In this document: piece by piece, positions 37,001-46,500 of the stretch
Layout: the number at the start of each line of letters is the position of its first letter
How positions within the stretch are numbered: the stretch's first letter is position 1
NCBI GenBank assembly: GCA_003116995.1
Contig: BDSL01000045.1
Coordinates: 186,001 to 250,000, forward strand
From: Yamagishiella unicocca
Taxonomy: Eukaryota; Chlorophyta; Chlorophyceae; Chlamydomonadales; Volvocaceae
DNA: 64,000 nt
Direction of reading: 5' to 3'
Position numbers and translations under genes: made by a program
Notes under the pieces: generated by a model
What the model saw: the letters and a program-made list of their open reading frames with translations, nothing else
Told to the model about the DNA's origin: nothing
Databases searched by the model: none

Positions 37001-39305
37001 GCACATCGCCCGCACCCTCCCGGCCGTCCCTCCCCCCCCCGGCGGCGCCGACCATGCGCCCACTATCTTGTCGTTTTTCGTGTCACCGGTTTTCACACCA
37101 CCCCCGGCGGCGCCAACTACCATGTCCCGTTGGGTAAACGGTGTTTATGCCACGCCCCGGCGGCGCACCGCAGGTGTTCCGTCACGTGATGGTGGGTCTC
37201 TACATCTTCCACGCCGTCATGCTGGCGCTGCTGTCCATCAAGCGCTTTCCCTTCGCGCCGCTGGTGCTGCCCGCCACCCTGGCCGCGGCCGCCTTCCACC
37301 GGGCAGTCAATCGCCTCTACAGCCGACCCTGGAACAACCTCTCGCTGCGCGATGCAGTCGATCTGGACCGCATGGACGAGCTGAACGGCAAGGGGACGAG
37401 CAGCGGAGTCGGAGATGGCGGTGGCGGTGGTGGTGGTGTGGGCCCGGCAGCGACCGGCGCGGGCCGTGGCAGCGGCGGCGGCGACAGCGGCGGTGGAAGC
37501 GGTGGGTCATTGACGCTGGTGTACGGCAGCGGCGGCGGTGATGGTGGAATGCTGGTTGTGCGGCCGCCGGGCTCGCCGCCGCCGTCGCCGTTGTCGCCGC
37601 TGTCAGCTTTCTCCGACAGCCGCGGCGGTGCCGATCCGGCCGCTGCAGCGCTGCTGGCGGGACACTTTATCGGCAACGACGGCGGTGGTGGTGGTGGCGG
37701 CGGTGGTGGCGGCGGCGGCGGCGGCAGTGGTGGCGGCGGCGGCGGCGGCGGCGGCTTGCGCCGCCGGTTGCCCTCCGGTGGATCTCCTAGGCCAGCGGCC
37801 AGCGGCAGCCGCAACGGAGGTGAGACGGCCGCATCAGCTGGCCGCAGCGACCCGCGGGTCGGTGTCGCCGGTGATCCGGGAGGCACGCTGCCGCCTCTCC
37901 AGGACACCCCCGGCGATTGGCTGCCTGTAGCGTCTGCCGGGACCGAGGCGGGGACCGAGGCGGGGACCGAGGCGGGGACCGAGGCGGGGACCGAGGCGGG
38001 GACCGAGGCCGGGGTCAGGGCCATCGCCTCCACGCGGCCCTCATCGGCCCCGGCCCCCACCAGACCGCTGTGGCGCCCCTCCGCACCCCTGGCTCCATCG
38101 CCGGCTGTCGCACCACCACCAATAACAACAACAGCACCACCAACACCACCACCAACAACAACAACAACAACAGCAACAGCAACAGCAACAACAACAACAT
38201 CGTCGCCGCCACCATCAGTCCCAGCAGCGGCTCACTGGCGCGAGCCGCCGCCTTGGGCCCCGGTGCCGCCTCGCCTGATGGCGGCCGCACCGCCAGCTGG
38301 TCCCCAGCAGGCCACGACGCGAGCCGGGGGTGCTGCCGCCGCAAGACCTGGCGGGGCGGCAGGCGCAGCTGCTTGGTCGGGGTCGGCTGTCAGGGCTGCG
38401 GCTGCGGGTGCGGGTGCGGGTGCTGCGGCGGGCGCCGCCACCGCGTACTCCCTGGCCGCCGCCCACTCGCTCTACCTGAGTCCCGCCCACCAGCTGGTGG
38501 CGGCGGCCCGGGAGCACCAGCGCCTGGTAGAGGAGGCGACCGACATGGACCGGAGGTAGGCAGCTGGGTGCCGGCCAGGACAGGGGGGCGAGTGGGGAGG
38601 TAGCCAGCTGGTCAGGGTTGGGGGGGTGGGAGGGAACGAAGACGCAGTCGGGCTGTTCGAAGGGCCGTAAGTACGGTACTCCCCTACCTACCATCCAGCA
38701 CAACAGCACCTTGTACATAATGACGTACGATGTACCGCCCCCGCCACATCCCCTGTGGCCCTCTGCCTGACTGCGACTGCAACGGCACGTACGACACCAC
38801 AACTCACGTAAATGCATGCAGGCTGCAGGCGGCGGTAGCGCTGGCTCCCGCCCGGGAGTCCCTGCGGCTGCGTTGGCAGCGGTCGATGCGGCTGCATGGC
38901 TCCGGAGCTAGCGAGGCGGCTCCAGAGGGGGAAGACGACTCGCCGCGGAGCAGCGAATCAGGGTCGAGGGAGGGGGAGGGGGGCGAGGATGACGGAGGGG
39001 GGGGCGGAGGGACGCCCGATGAGCGGCAGCAGCAGCAGCGGTGGCAGCGGTGGCAGCAGCAGCAGCGGAGTCCCATGGGTCGGGAGGGTGCGCGTGGGAA
39101 TGGGGCGGCGGGAGGGGGGAGGTCGGCGAGTGGCGGTGGCGGCGTGGAGGAAGCGGAGAGCGGCGGCGGCAGCGGAGGGAGGGAGGGCGGGGGGGGCGGG
39201 GGCGATGGGGCGGGGGCGGGGGAGACGACCGACGTGGAGCAGGGCGGGGGCGGAAGGGGATCCGGCAGTGCATCGGCAGGCGGAGGTGGGAGCGGAGGGC
39301 GTTGA
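25189..39305 (+). CDS. OSCA/CSC1-like (DUF221) membrane channel protein, about 16 exons
   Basis: Member of the OSCA/CSC1/TMEM63 family of osmo- or mechanosensitive cation channels. Exons: 25189-25316, 26289-26434, 26783-26847, 27122-27715, 28101-28206, 31460-31625, 31914-32460, 32808-32981, 33540-33721, 33927-34146, about 34445-34713, 35141-35290, 35775-35940, 36584-36723, 37174-38555 and 38822-39305. Family features in order: N-terminal helix GVDFAVAAACLTAFTFL; ERVLVLAGTDGAQHLNFLR; FFLYLSVWCLAVVLPVN; VWLASVYVV-type helix (MWVHLASVYVVTVITLL); VLLRDIPG; the cytosolic segment with AVVSSALHDRD; then ELLWDNLRL, TYSVPISALQGLL, FVAGALLNQISEF, FFIAYILLN, YSLVNPLVLPACVVYFAL and the HVMVGLYIFHAVM helices. 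Unusual disordered inserts lie in the first large loop, in exon 7 (poly-Asp, poly-Gln) and in the Gly-rich C-terminus. The exon 10-11 join does not fit a simple GT-AG phase, so a small exon or an error is possible there. Total about 1,640 residues. Confidence 0.9.
25312..25720. repeat. 43-bp minisatellite that repeats the exon 1 donor site
   Basis: About nine copies of GTGRGCTCCAGGGGGGCCGC plus GGGGGAAGAGAGGAAACCCG and YAG. The first copy begins exactly at the 5' splice site of OSCA exon 1. Each further copy recreates CCCGYAG|GTGNGCTCC, the same junction. Confidence 0.93.
25769..25824 (-). repeat. Dispersed repeat family C, copy 2
   Basis: The complement reads GCTAGCTTCTGCCCTCGG, then TCTCCTATGTCATGTGACCG, aligning along its length with 39740-39797. 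It lies in OSCA intron 1, directly after the 43-bp array. Confidence 0.8.
26524..26630. repeat. 16-bp tandem repeat, about 6 copies
   Basis: Repeats of CCCAAGCCCCGCTGCT in OSCA intron 2. Confidence 0.9.
26733..26776 (+). repeat. Dispersed repeat family C, 3' part
   Basis: GGATCCTATGTCATGTAACC followed by GGGTATTCTCGCCGCCCCCT, ending just before the 3' splice site at 26782 in OSCA intron 2. Confidence 0.65.
28042..28098. repeat. CTGC tetranucleotide array next to a 3' splice site
   Basis: About 13 CTGC units run directly into the acceptor CCGCAG that opens OSCA exon 5 at 28101. The array takes the place of the polypyrimidine tract. Confidence 0.9.
28207..31459 (+). other. 3.25-kb OSCA intron with an AT-richer insert
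   Basis: The flanking exons join as DIPG-LEYGT, so nothing coding for this protein is missing. From about 28.5 to 31.3 kb the sequence is clearly less GC-rich than the rest of the gene and contains runs such as TATTATATTTTATTAGTTA. Open frames are short and unrecognised. The 9-mer AACAAACAC occurs at 28526-28534 and 31310-31318, flanking most of the insert. No terminal inverted repeats or transposase were seen. Confidence 0.6.
28259..28337 (+). repeat. Dispersed repeat family A, reference copy
   Basis: Contains GGAAAACCCGTGTACGAAAG, AAAACCGTTTAGGACAGCCG and GATGCATGCTGGAGAACTTG. Its complement is found at 32696-32774; similar copies lie at 6237-6312 and 46091-46179. It is intronic in the OSCA gene. 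Confidence 0.85.
31722..31769. repeat. 8-bp TATCTAGC array
   Basis: About five to six units of TATCTAGC in OSCA intron 6. Confidence 0.9.
32696..32774 (-). repeat. Dispersed repeat family A, inverted copy
   Basis: The complement reads GGAAAACTCGCGTACGAAAG, then GAACCGTTCAGAACAGGCG and GAGATGCATGCTGGAGAAGG, closely matching 28259-28337. It lies 33 nt before the acceptor of OSCA exon 8. Confidence 0.85.
32982..33263. repeat. 32-bp minisatellite carrying copies of the exon 8 donor
   Basis: Nearly nine copies of GTGCGGCGGAGGGAGGTGCG plus GCGGGCAGGAGG. The array starts at the OSCA exon 8 splice donor, and each unit recreates GGGCAGGAGG|GTGCGG. The period is not a multiple of three. Confidence 0.93.
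34736..34835. repeat. 10-bp minisatellite
   Basis: About ten copies of TGTGGGAGGG just inside OSCA intron 11. Confidence 0.9.
35404..35469. repeat. 33-bp tandem duplication
   Basis: Two identical copies of TTCGCATGTGTATGCCGCAC plus TAGCACGCGGTTC in OSCA intron 12. Confidence 0.95.
35506..35534 (+). repeat. Dispersed repeat family B, copy 2
   Basis: CTCGGTTCGTCAGCCG followed by TGGATTCGCGGAT, matching 16321-16351. It lies in OSCA intron 12. Confidence 0.75.
35941..36090. repeat. GGGTGGGTSGSCTGGGTGG-type low-complexity array
   Basis: Irregular GGGT/GGCT repeats beginning directly at the OSCA exon 13 donor. The run is interrupted by a family A-like fragment, GAGGAAGACCCGTGG. Confidence 0.85.
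36191..36225 (+). repeat. Dispersed repeat family B, copy 3
   Basis: CCCTTGGTTTGTCGGCCGGC followed by CGTGGATTCGCGGAT. OSCA intron 13. Confidence 0.8.
37940..38011 (+). repeat. In-frame 12-bp coding repeat (GTEA x6)
   Basis: Six copies of GGGACCGAGGCG within the last-but-one OSCA exon, encoding Gly-Thr-Glu-Ala repeats in the disordered C-terminal tail. Confidence 0.93.
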
Positions 39306-39609
39306 TGAAGAACGTTGGGGGGGCGGAGGGGGTCGACGTGATGTGGGTCGCGATGTGGGTCGTGATGTGGGTCGCAGCGGCGCTAGGGACGTGCAAGGGG
39401 GACAGCGCCTTTTGCAAACTTAATGAGTGAAGGCGCGCCCCCAGGGGACGCACCAGGCTGCTGCCGCGGCTGCTGCTGCCGCCGCCGCTGTGGCCGCGGG
39501 AACGCATTGATGAAGGCGAGGGCCCCTGTTGGCCTGCAGGCTGCTTGCTGGGCGATGTTTCACCGGTAGTGCTGTCATGGTGGCAGGGAGCAGGGAAATT
39601 TCAGCTGCA

Positions 39610-39614
39610 TGTAA
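39610..39614 (+). terminator. Candidate TGTAA poly(A) signal of the OSCA gene
   Basis: First TGTAA after the OSCA stop codon, about 305 nt downstream. Confidence 0.45.
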
Positions 39615-39739
39615 GCTTGCTCGCAAATGTTTTGTGCGTGAGGACGGCAACCCGTGGCCAGAGGGCAGAGGCATCGCGGTTTGAGGGTGGTTTGCCTGGA
39701 TGCCGCGGCCCCGCGCCCCTTCTGCGCACCCTCCCCAGT

Positions 39740-39797
39740 CGCCAGCTAGTTTCTGCCTCCGTTTCCTATGTCGTGCAACCTGGTCGTCTCGCCACCC
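39740..39797 (+). repeat. Dispersed repeat family C, plus-strand copy
   Basis: CGCCAGCTAGTTTCTGCC, then TTTCCTATGTCGTGCAACC and GTCTCGCCACCCCC. It lies outside a gene, showing that the family is not restricted to introns. Confidence 0.85.
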
Positions 39798-40518
39798 CCT
39801 TGCGCGCGCGCTTTAACGGCGGCACGGCCAGCAGCATGCAAGCGAACAGAAAAACCGTCAGAATTTGTATCTGCGCGATTGATGATCACATTGCGTTGGA
39901 GATTGTGATTAGCCAGATGTTTAAAATTTTATTGGGCAGGTTCTGGCTGCTGCATCCGCGGCCCGTTGTGGGTCGATTCGGGCTCGAGGCACGTGCTGTC
40001 GCGGCAGCGAGGGAGATATCGCGCCCTGTTGCACCTCTGACCTGCTGTACTCCAACGAGCTGTAACATTATTAATTGTATAATATAGTCGGCAGGTGCAT
40101 ACGTGTGCGGCCCCAGGGAGGAAGGGAGGGGCGCTTTGCGGCTCCCTTCGCGACCCAGCGGCGACTCCCAGACGAGGCAGCCCCCGGCCGGATGGCGCCT
40201 CGGCCCCTCTCGCCCCCACACACTGTGTGCTGCCCCTAACTGCCGCAGCCCACACGGCCCCACCTTGCAACACTATAACCGATAGAGCCGCAGTCGCTGG
40301 CGTACGCACGTCTGTCCCGCGAGCGTTGCCTCCCTGCCTTGTTCACTCAGCAGGCTTACAGACCCCGCGCTGAGGTCCTTTCCCGCTGCCGGATTTCTGT
40401 CCAAGGCAACGACTCTCGTTCTTCACACTTAAAGGCTGCAGCCGGGCATCTAACGGGGGAGCGGTGTTCGCGCCCCGCTAGCTGCCGTGGTCCTGTGGTC
40501 CAGGGACACCTACCATAC

Positions 40519-43500
40519 ATGTCCGGACACCGCAGCAATGGCGCCGGGCCCTATGAGCCGCTGCCGTACATCAGCCCGGAGCTGCACGCCCAGCTGCCCG
40601 CCGCTCACAGCCTGGCCGGCACCGAGCTGCGGTAGCTGCGGGCTCCAGGGGGGCCGCGGGGGGCACCCGTGTGCCAGATAGAAAGGCGGCAGGACGCAAA
40701 GGGCCCACATGGTCGCTGCACTCACAGGGCCTGCTACCCAGCTCGGGTCGCGAACGAAAACGAACGGCTTTATTCGCGACTTTGTCACCCTTGCCTCCCT
40801 CACCGCCAACTCATTCCGACGTACCTCTGGCGAGCATGCGTAATCCCCCTCTACGTGGCCCATCCCCCTTCAGGGTTGTCGTACATGTAAACGGGTTTTC
40901 TTGCCCCCCTCCCCCCCCCACCTCCGCACTACCCATGTCGTACAAACGGGTCATTCTGCCATCCCCCGCCCCCCGCTTCAGGCTGCTGAAGGCCCAGCAC
41001 CTGAAGCTGCGGGGCGACACTGCCCTCAGCGACGGCAATACCCGGGACGCACGTGCCTGGTACGCCGCCGCGCTGGCGACGGTGCCGCCTTGCGCCGCTG
41101 CGCCGCCGCTGCGCCGCGCGCTGCGAGCCAACCGGGCCCTGGCGGCGCTGCGGGCGGGCAGGCCGGCGGCGGCGCTGGAGGACGCGGCGGCGCTGACGCT
41201 GGAGCAGCCCTGCTGGTCCAAGGGGCACTATCGGGCGGGTCAGGCGCTGCTGGCGCTGAAGAGACACGAGGAGGCGGTGGCGGCCCTGGCGGCGGCGGCG
41301 CGGTTGGAGCCGGGTGGGTGGGTTGTGGGGGCGTGCGTGCGTGCGTGCGTGCGAGGGAGCAGCAGCCGTGCGTGGGAAGAGGGTGCGGCATCGGTAGGTA
41401 GGTGGGTGGGTGGGTGGGTGAAACATGGCCTTGATCGTGTGGCCGAGCAAGTGTGGTTGTACGTGACCCTGGGGTTGGGAGGGCGAGAGGTGTGTGGGGC
41501 GGAGGTATCGCTATTGGCGGCAGCTGGCGGCAGCTACCTAGGCCAGGCCAGGGATCTGCTGCCGCCTGCTGGCAGCACGAATTTAATGATCAAGGCCCAG
41601 CGCTTCCTGAGACCCGCATGCACCAGCGCCGGTAGCCGCTTGGGATCCCTTGTCGGCTCCGCCTCTACCTCGCTCTGCCATGACCTTAGCCTGATGCCCC
41701 CCGACGCAAGTGCCGGCCGCGTCACGGCGGCACCCGCACCCGCGTCCATCCGTGTCCCTGCTGTTCCCGCCTCGCTTCTCTCCGCCCCTCCCGGCCGCTG
41801 CCGCCCTCAGGCCACCCCGACATCGAGCGGCGGCTGCAGGAGGCCGTCAGTGGCCTCACCCGGCCGCAGCTGGCGGAGGCGCTGATGACGCTGGCGCTGG
41901 AGCAGCCCCGGCCGCCGCCGCTGCAGCGCCCGCAGCAGCAGCAGCAGCGCCTGCAGCAGCAGCAGCGGCAACCGCTTTTGCCGCGAACGTCAGGGTCCGG
42001 TGGTGCTGACATCAGGGGCAGCAGCAAGGAGCCGCTGGGCGCCGAAACTGGTTCCGGAGCGACCCACCGCAAGGGCCCCCAGGCGCCGCTGGTTGTGGCC
42101 GCAGCGGAGGCGGAGGGAGAGCCCGGCCAGGGGGTGGCGGCGGCGGGTGAAGTGGAGCCCTGCGGCAGTGACGGCGGCGGCGGTGGCGCTGGCGCTGGCG
42201 CTGGGGCTGGCGCTGGCGGCCGAGAGCACCCGGCGGGTGGCAGCGGCGGCGGCGGCGGTGGTGGTGCGGCTCTGCACCCTGACGTGGTTTTGGAGCTGCA
42301 GGAGGCGGCCTTCCTCGTGGTCCGGGACGCGGAGGAGAGGCCGCTGGGCTCGGGGGTGCTGCCGCCGCTAGGTGCGTTCGTACGTACGACAGCACGTGCG
42401 GCTGGGGTAGCTAGGCAGCAGGAAGCGGCGGGGGCGCGGCGTGCGCGTACTTGCTGATGATGAGCCAGTGCATCCCTGCGATCCCTGCGGCCGCCTCACC
42501 CGTCCCCCCCCCCGCGGGTCCCCCTTCCCCCCCCGCCCCGCGCATGCAAAACACACACGACACATCCCACGCACAGCCTGGCTGCAGCCCCGGGCACTTT
42601 ACCTTCGCTGGGCCTCCCGGGGCTCAGCACCGCCCCTGGAGTCGTGGCTGCTGCTGGCGGCGCTGCTGCTGCGGGCCGGCCATCCGGGACCGGCCCTTGC
42701 GCACGCGGCTGCTGCGGCGGTGGCGCTGCGGCGAGATCTGCAGCAGCAGGGGGAGGTGCAGCAGCAGGTGGAAGTGCGGGAGCAGGGGAATGTGCGGGAG
42801 TCGGAGGAAGGGCCCGAGGCGCTGATGGACGTCCTGGCCTGGTGCTGCTGCTGCTGCGGGGACGCGCTGGCGGCTAGAACGCAGCCAGGAGCCGCCGGCA
42901 GCGGCAGCAGCACCAGCAGCACCAGCGGCAGCGGCAGCACCAGCAGCACCAGCGGCGGCAGCAGCAGCAGTAGCAGCAGCAGCACCGGCAGCACCAGCGG
43001 CAGCAGCAGCAGGCCCCCCGGGGACGGGGGCGTCTACGATGTGGCTGCTGCGTTGTCGTGCTACCTGGGGGCTCAGCGGCTGAGCCCTGCCAGCCGGGTG
43101 TATGCGGAGCGAGCAAGGTGGGTGGTTGGGTGCAGCAGCGGTGGGTGGGTGCAGCAGCGGTGAGTGGGTGCAGCAGCGGTGAGTGGGTGCAGCAGCGGTG
43201 GGGTGCAGCAGCGGTGAGTGGGTGCCAGCAGCACTGCGAGAGGCGTCCAGCCATCTGGAGGGCACCGACTGCAACACTGGGTACAGAAGGGGGCGGGGTG
43301 CCGTGGCGCCGAATCACTCAGACCCCCACCGCTGCCGCCCACTCCCACTCCCACGCCCACCCACTACAGCACTCCACGCACCCCGCCGCCCCCCCCTCGC
43401 CGCCCGCGTCAGGTCCTGTTGCTCCCGGCTGGATGGCGACGCCTCCGCTCCCCGCCAGCCGCTGCCCCGCTCCCTGCCCGCATTGCGGGCCCTGGGGTTA

Positions 43501-46500
43501 CTGTCCGGAGAAACACAGGAGCTGCCGGTGAGAGCACGCGGTAGCCGGCGGCTGTGATGTGCTGTGATAAGGAAAAGCAGGAGGCCCGTCAGTGGCCACC
43601 ACCACGTGCCACCACCCACGACCGCGACCCACAACCATGGCAGCGACATCTCACCTTCCCCGCTCGTCCCCCGGCCTCCCGCCCCTCCCCTTCCGATCCA
43701 TTCGCAGAGCCGCTATGAGGTGGAAGCCATCCTGGCCTTCACCTCGCCTTCCGCATCACCACCCAATGAGGAGGCAGTAGCATCGCCCGCATCGGAAGCA
43801 GTAGCACCAGCTGCCGCACTGCGTGCTGCTGCCGGCCCGGGCGCCGCTGCCGCCGCCGTCACCGCCACTCCTGCCGCCGCCGCCGCCGCTGCCCGCCTTC
43901 CGCCGCTTCAAGGCCCCTCCCGCCTGGCCTTCCGAGCTGCTGTCGCTCGGGCAGTGGGGGTGCCCCCGGGTGCAGTGATGATCGAGAGGGTGAGGCTGCG
44001 GGCGCCGCCGCCGCCGGCGGGCGCCGGCGCCGCAGGGGGGTCCTCAGCCCGCGCACCTGGAGGTGCTGGAGGTGCTGGAGATGCGGTCATCAGGATCACA
44101 GGGGGAGACGGAGCGGCAGTCTCAGGAGCCGGAGCAGGGGCCGGAGCAGGGGCCGGAGCCGGATGTGGGGGTGCCGCCGCAGCGCCAGCAGGGCTGGACG
44201 TGTGGCTGACGTTGCGGCTGCCACCGTCGTCGGCGGCGCCGGGAGGAGGTCCCCAGCAGCAGGGGGCGGGGGCCGCCCAGGCGGCGGTGGACGTACTGCT
44301 GGTGCGGGCACCGGGGGGGGAGTTGAGAGGGAACACAGGCTCTCCACACGCCCACAGGGGCTTCGAGGAAGACCCGTGGATGCGAGAAAAACCCGTTTAA
44401 AACAGACACAGGGGCGGGGGGTGGGCCCAGGGGGGTCATTGCGAGCACGCCGTGTGTGCACCATACAGGCGGGGCCTGGCTGAGGAGGGAAGGGGAGGGG
44501 CGTACGTTTGAAGCCTGACGCGCCCCCGCTGCTGCTGCTGCTGGGTGCGTCAGGAGCTCCCACCCCCTCAGCGCACCACCTTCCCTACATGCCGCCTCCA
44601 CCCCCCTGTCGCGTCCACCCCCGCTGCCGCGTCACGCCCGCCCCTCACGCACACAGGACCCCGGCAACCAGCTGGCTTCGGAGCTGCGGCCCCTGGTGGG
44701 CCTCCTGGACGCCAGCCGCAGCACTGCGAGGGTGCGCGTTGCCACGGCTGCTGCTGCCGCGATTGGTGCCTCCGGCGCTACTGGCGCGGGAGGCTCGGCT
44801 GATGGGAGCGGCGGCGGCGGGGCGGGGCTTGCTGGCGGGCTGGTGGCGAAGTGGGGAGGGGGAGGGGGAGGAGCTGCGGAGGCCGCCGTGCGCGACGATG
44901 GCGCTGACGAGGCGGCGGCGGAGCGCGGTGCAGCAGTTGACGTGATGCCGGTGGGTGGTTGGGTGGTTGGGTGGGTTGGCGGTTGGTTGGGTGGTTGGGT
45001 GGTTGGGTGGGCGGTTGGGTGGGTGGTTGGGTGATAGTTGCGTGGGCTGTTGGCAGCCAATGCACCAATGCACCAATGCACCATCAGCCGGCCAGCCGCA
45101 TCCGCGCTCGTTCCCCGGTACTGCTTCTCCTCGGTCTACTGTGTTGCTTTGTATCAACTGGTTTGCCCGCGTCCCCCTTGTGGCGGCGGCTCTTGTTGGG
45201 TTTCGTCTAGACATAGCAGCTGGAGGCGACACCCGACATTGCATACCAAAACCAAGTTCTGCAGTATGCAGTTATAAAAGAGTGTACCAAACGTTTCCTG
45301 CTCAGTTTTGCATTTTCAGTGCAGAGCCGCGGTTTTCCTCCCATCCACCCCCAAAACTACACACCACCAGTTTCACGGCTTAGCGGTAAACCCCCCTCTC
45401 CCCCCCCACACACACACGGTCGCCTGGACTGCTCTCACGCATCCTCTTCACCCCGTGGCCCCTCCTGCCGCCCCCTGCCACTCCCCTCCTGCCGCCCACC
45501 TGCCCCCCCCCTCCTGCCGCCGACCGGCCCCCCCCTCCTGCCGCCCTCCTGCCCCCCCCCTCCTGCTGGCCCCCACCCCCCAGCACACCCCCGCCGGTCT
45601 GCTGCCGCTGCCCTTCCGGCGCTACCGGCTGGTGACCGCTGCCGGGCGGCCGGTGGAGCGGCGCAGGCAGCACCCCTTCGGCCTCTCCCGCGCGCTGTAC
45701 TGCGCCTCGGAGCTGCCGCCCAGCCTGGCGGGGGAGACGGCGGTGTGGGCCGAGCCGGCTGGGGGGGGCTTCCGCTGGCGGCAGAGCGCCGGAGACGTTA
45801 ACGTGATTGCAACCAGGGTACGTGGGTTGCTTGGGGGCCGGGTGGCGGGGGCGGTGGGGGGAGGGGGCGAGAGGACCCGGGTGCGCGACGCAGGAAAGGG
45901 AGGGCAGAACCCGGCTAGCTGGCGGATAGATAGGTTTAGGACGCGCGTTTGAGTAGTGTGCAAGCCGGAGAAGGTGGGTTGGGGATCGGGAAGCCTGTGG
46001 GTGCGGCCCGGGGCCGGCGTGCTAGAGGAGTTGAAACAAACAAAACTGCGTTAGCGTTTGGGGCGCATATGGGGGTGGGGGTGGGGTATGAGAGGAAACC
46101 CGTGGGTCGGCACTGAGAAGGAAAACCGATCAGAAAACGTTTAGCACACCTGTTCAGAAATGCATGCTGGAAAACTCGGTTTCGGCAACTAAATCTGGAG
46201 GTCGACTGCTGTCGATCCCGGCCGCTATGTCTAGACGGACTCAGACGAGGCCCCGAGCGGTTTAGTGAAACGTTTTGAGCGCCGGCTTCTCCGGGTGCAT
46301 GGTGGAAAACTTGGTGTGGTGGCTGGACATGCTAGATCGGGACTTGTTGGAGCCCGGACCCGCCCGAGCCTGGGTACAGCACGTGACCGTGCTGATGAAG
46401 TAATTTATCGGCCATGGGCTACCCAGCGTCCGCAACGGGATGCCGAGATCGCGCCGCGCCGCCGTGGGAGATCGGAAAACGTGATAGGACAAGAGGTAGA

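Larger units (their letters stand above)
39306..40518. other. Intergenic region between the OSCA and TPR-CS genes
   Basis: 1.2 kb between two plus-strand genes. It should hold the OSCA 3' UTR and the TPR-CS promoter, plus one long family C repeat. No gene was recognised. Confidence 0.6.

Noticed and set aside
38015..38344. Poly-Leu/Val frame resembling a membrane protein
   Set aside because: It is the complement of an Asn/Thr/Gln-coding trinucleotide run in the last-but-one OSCA exon.
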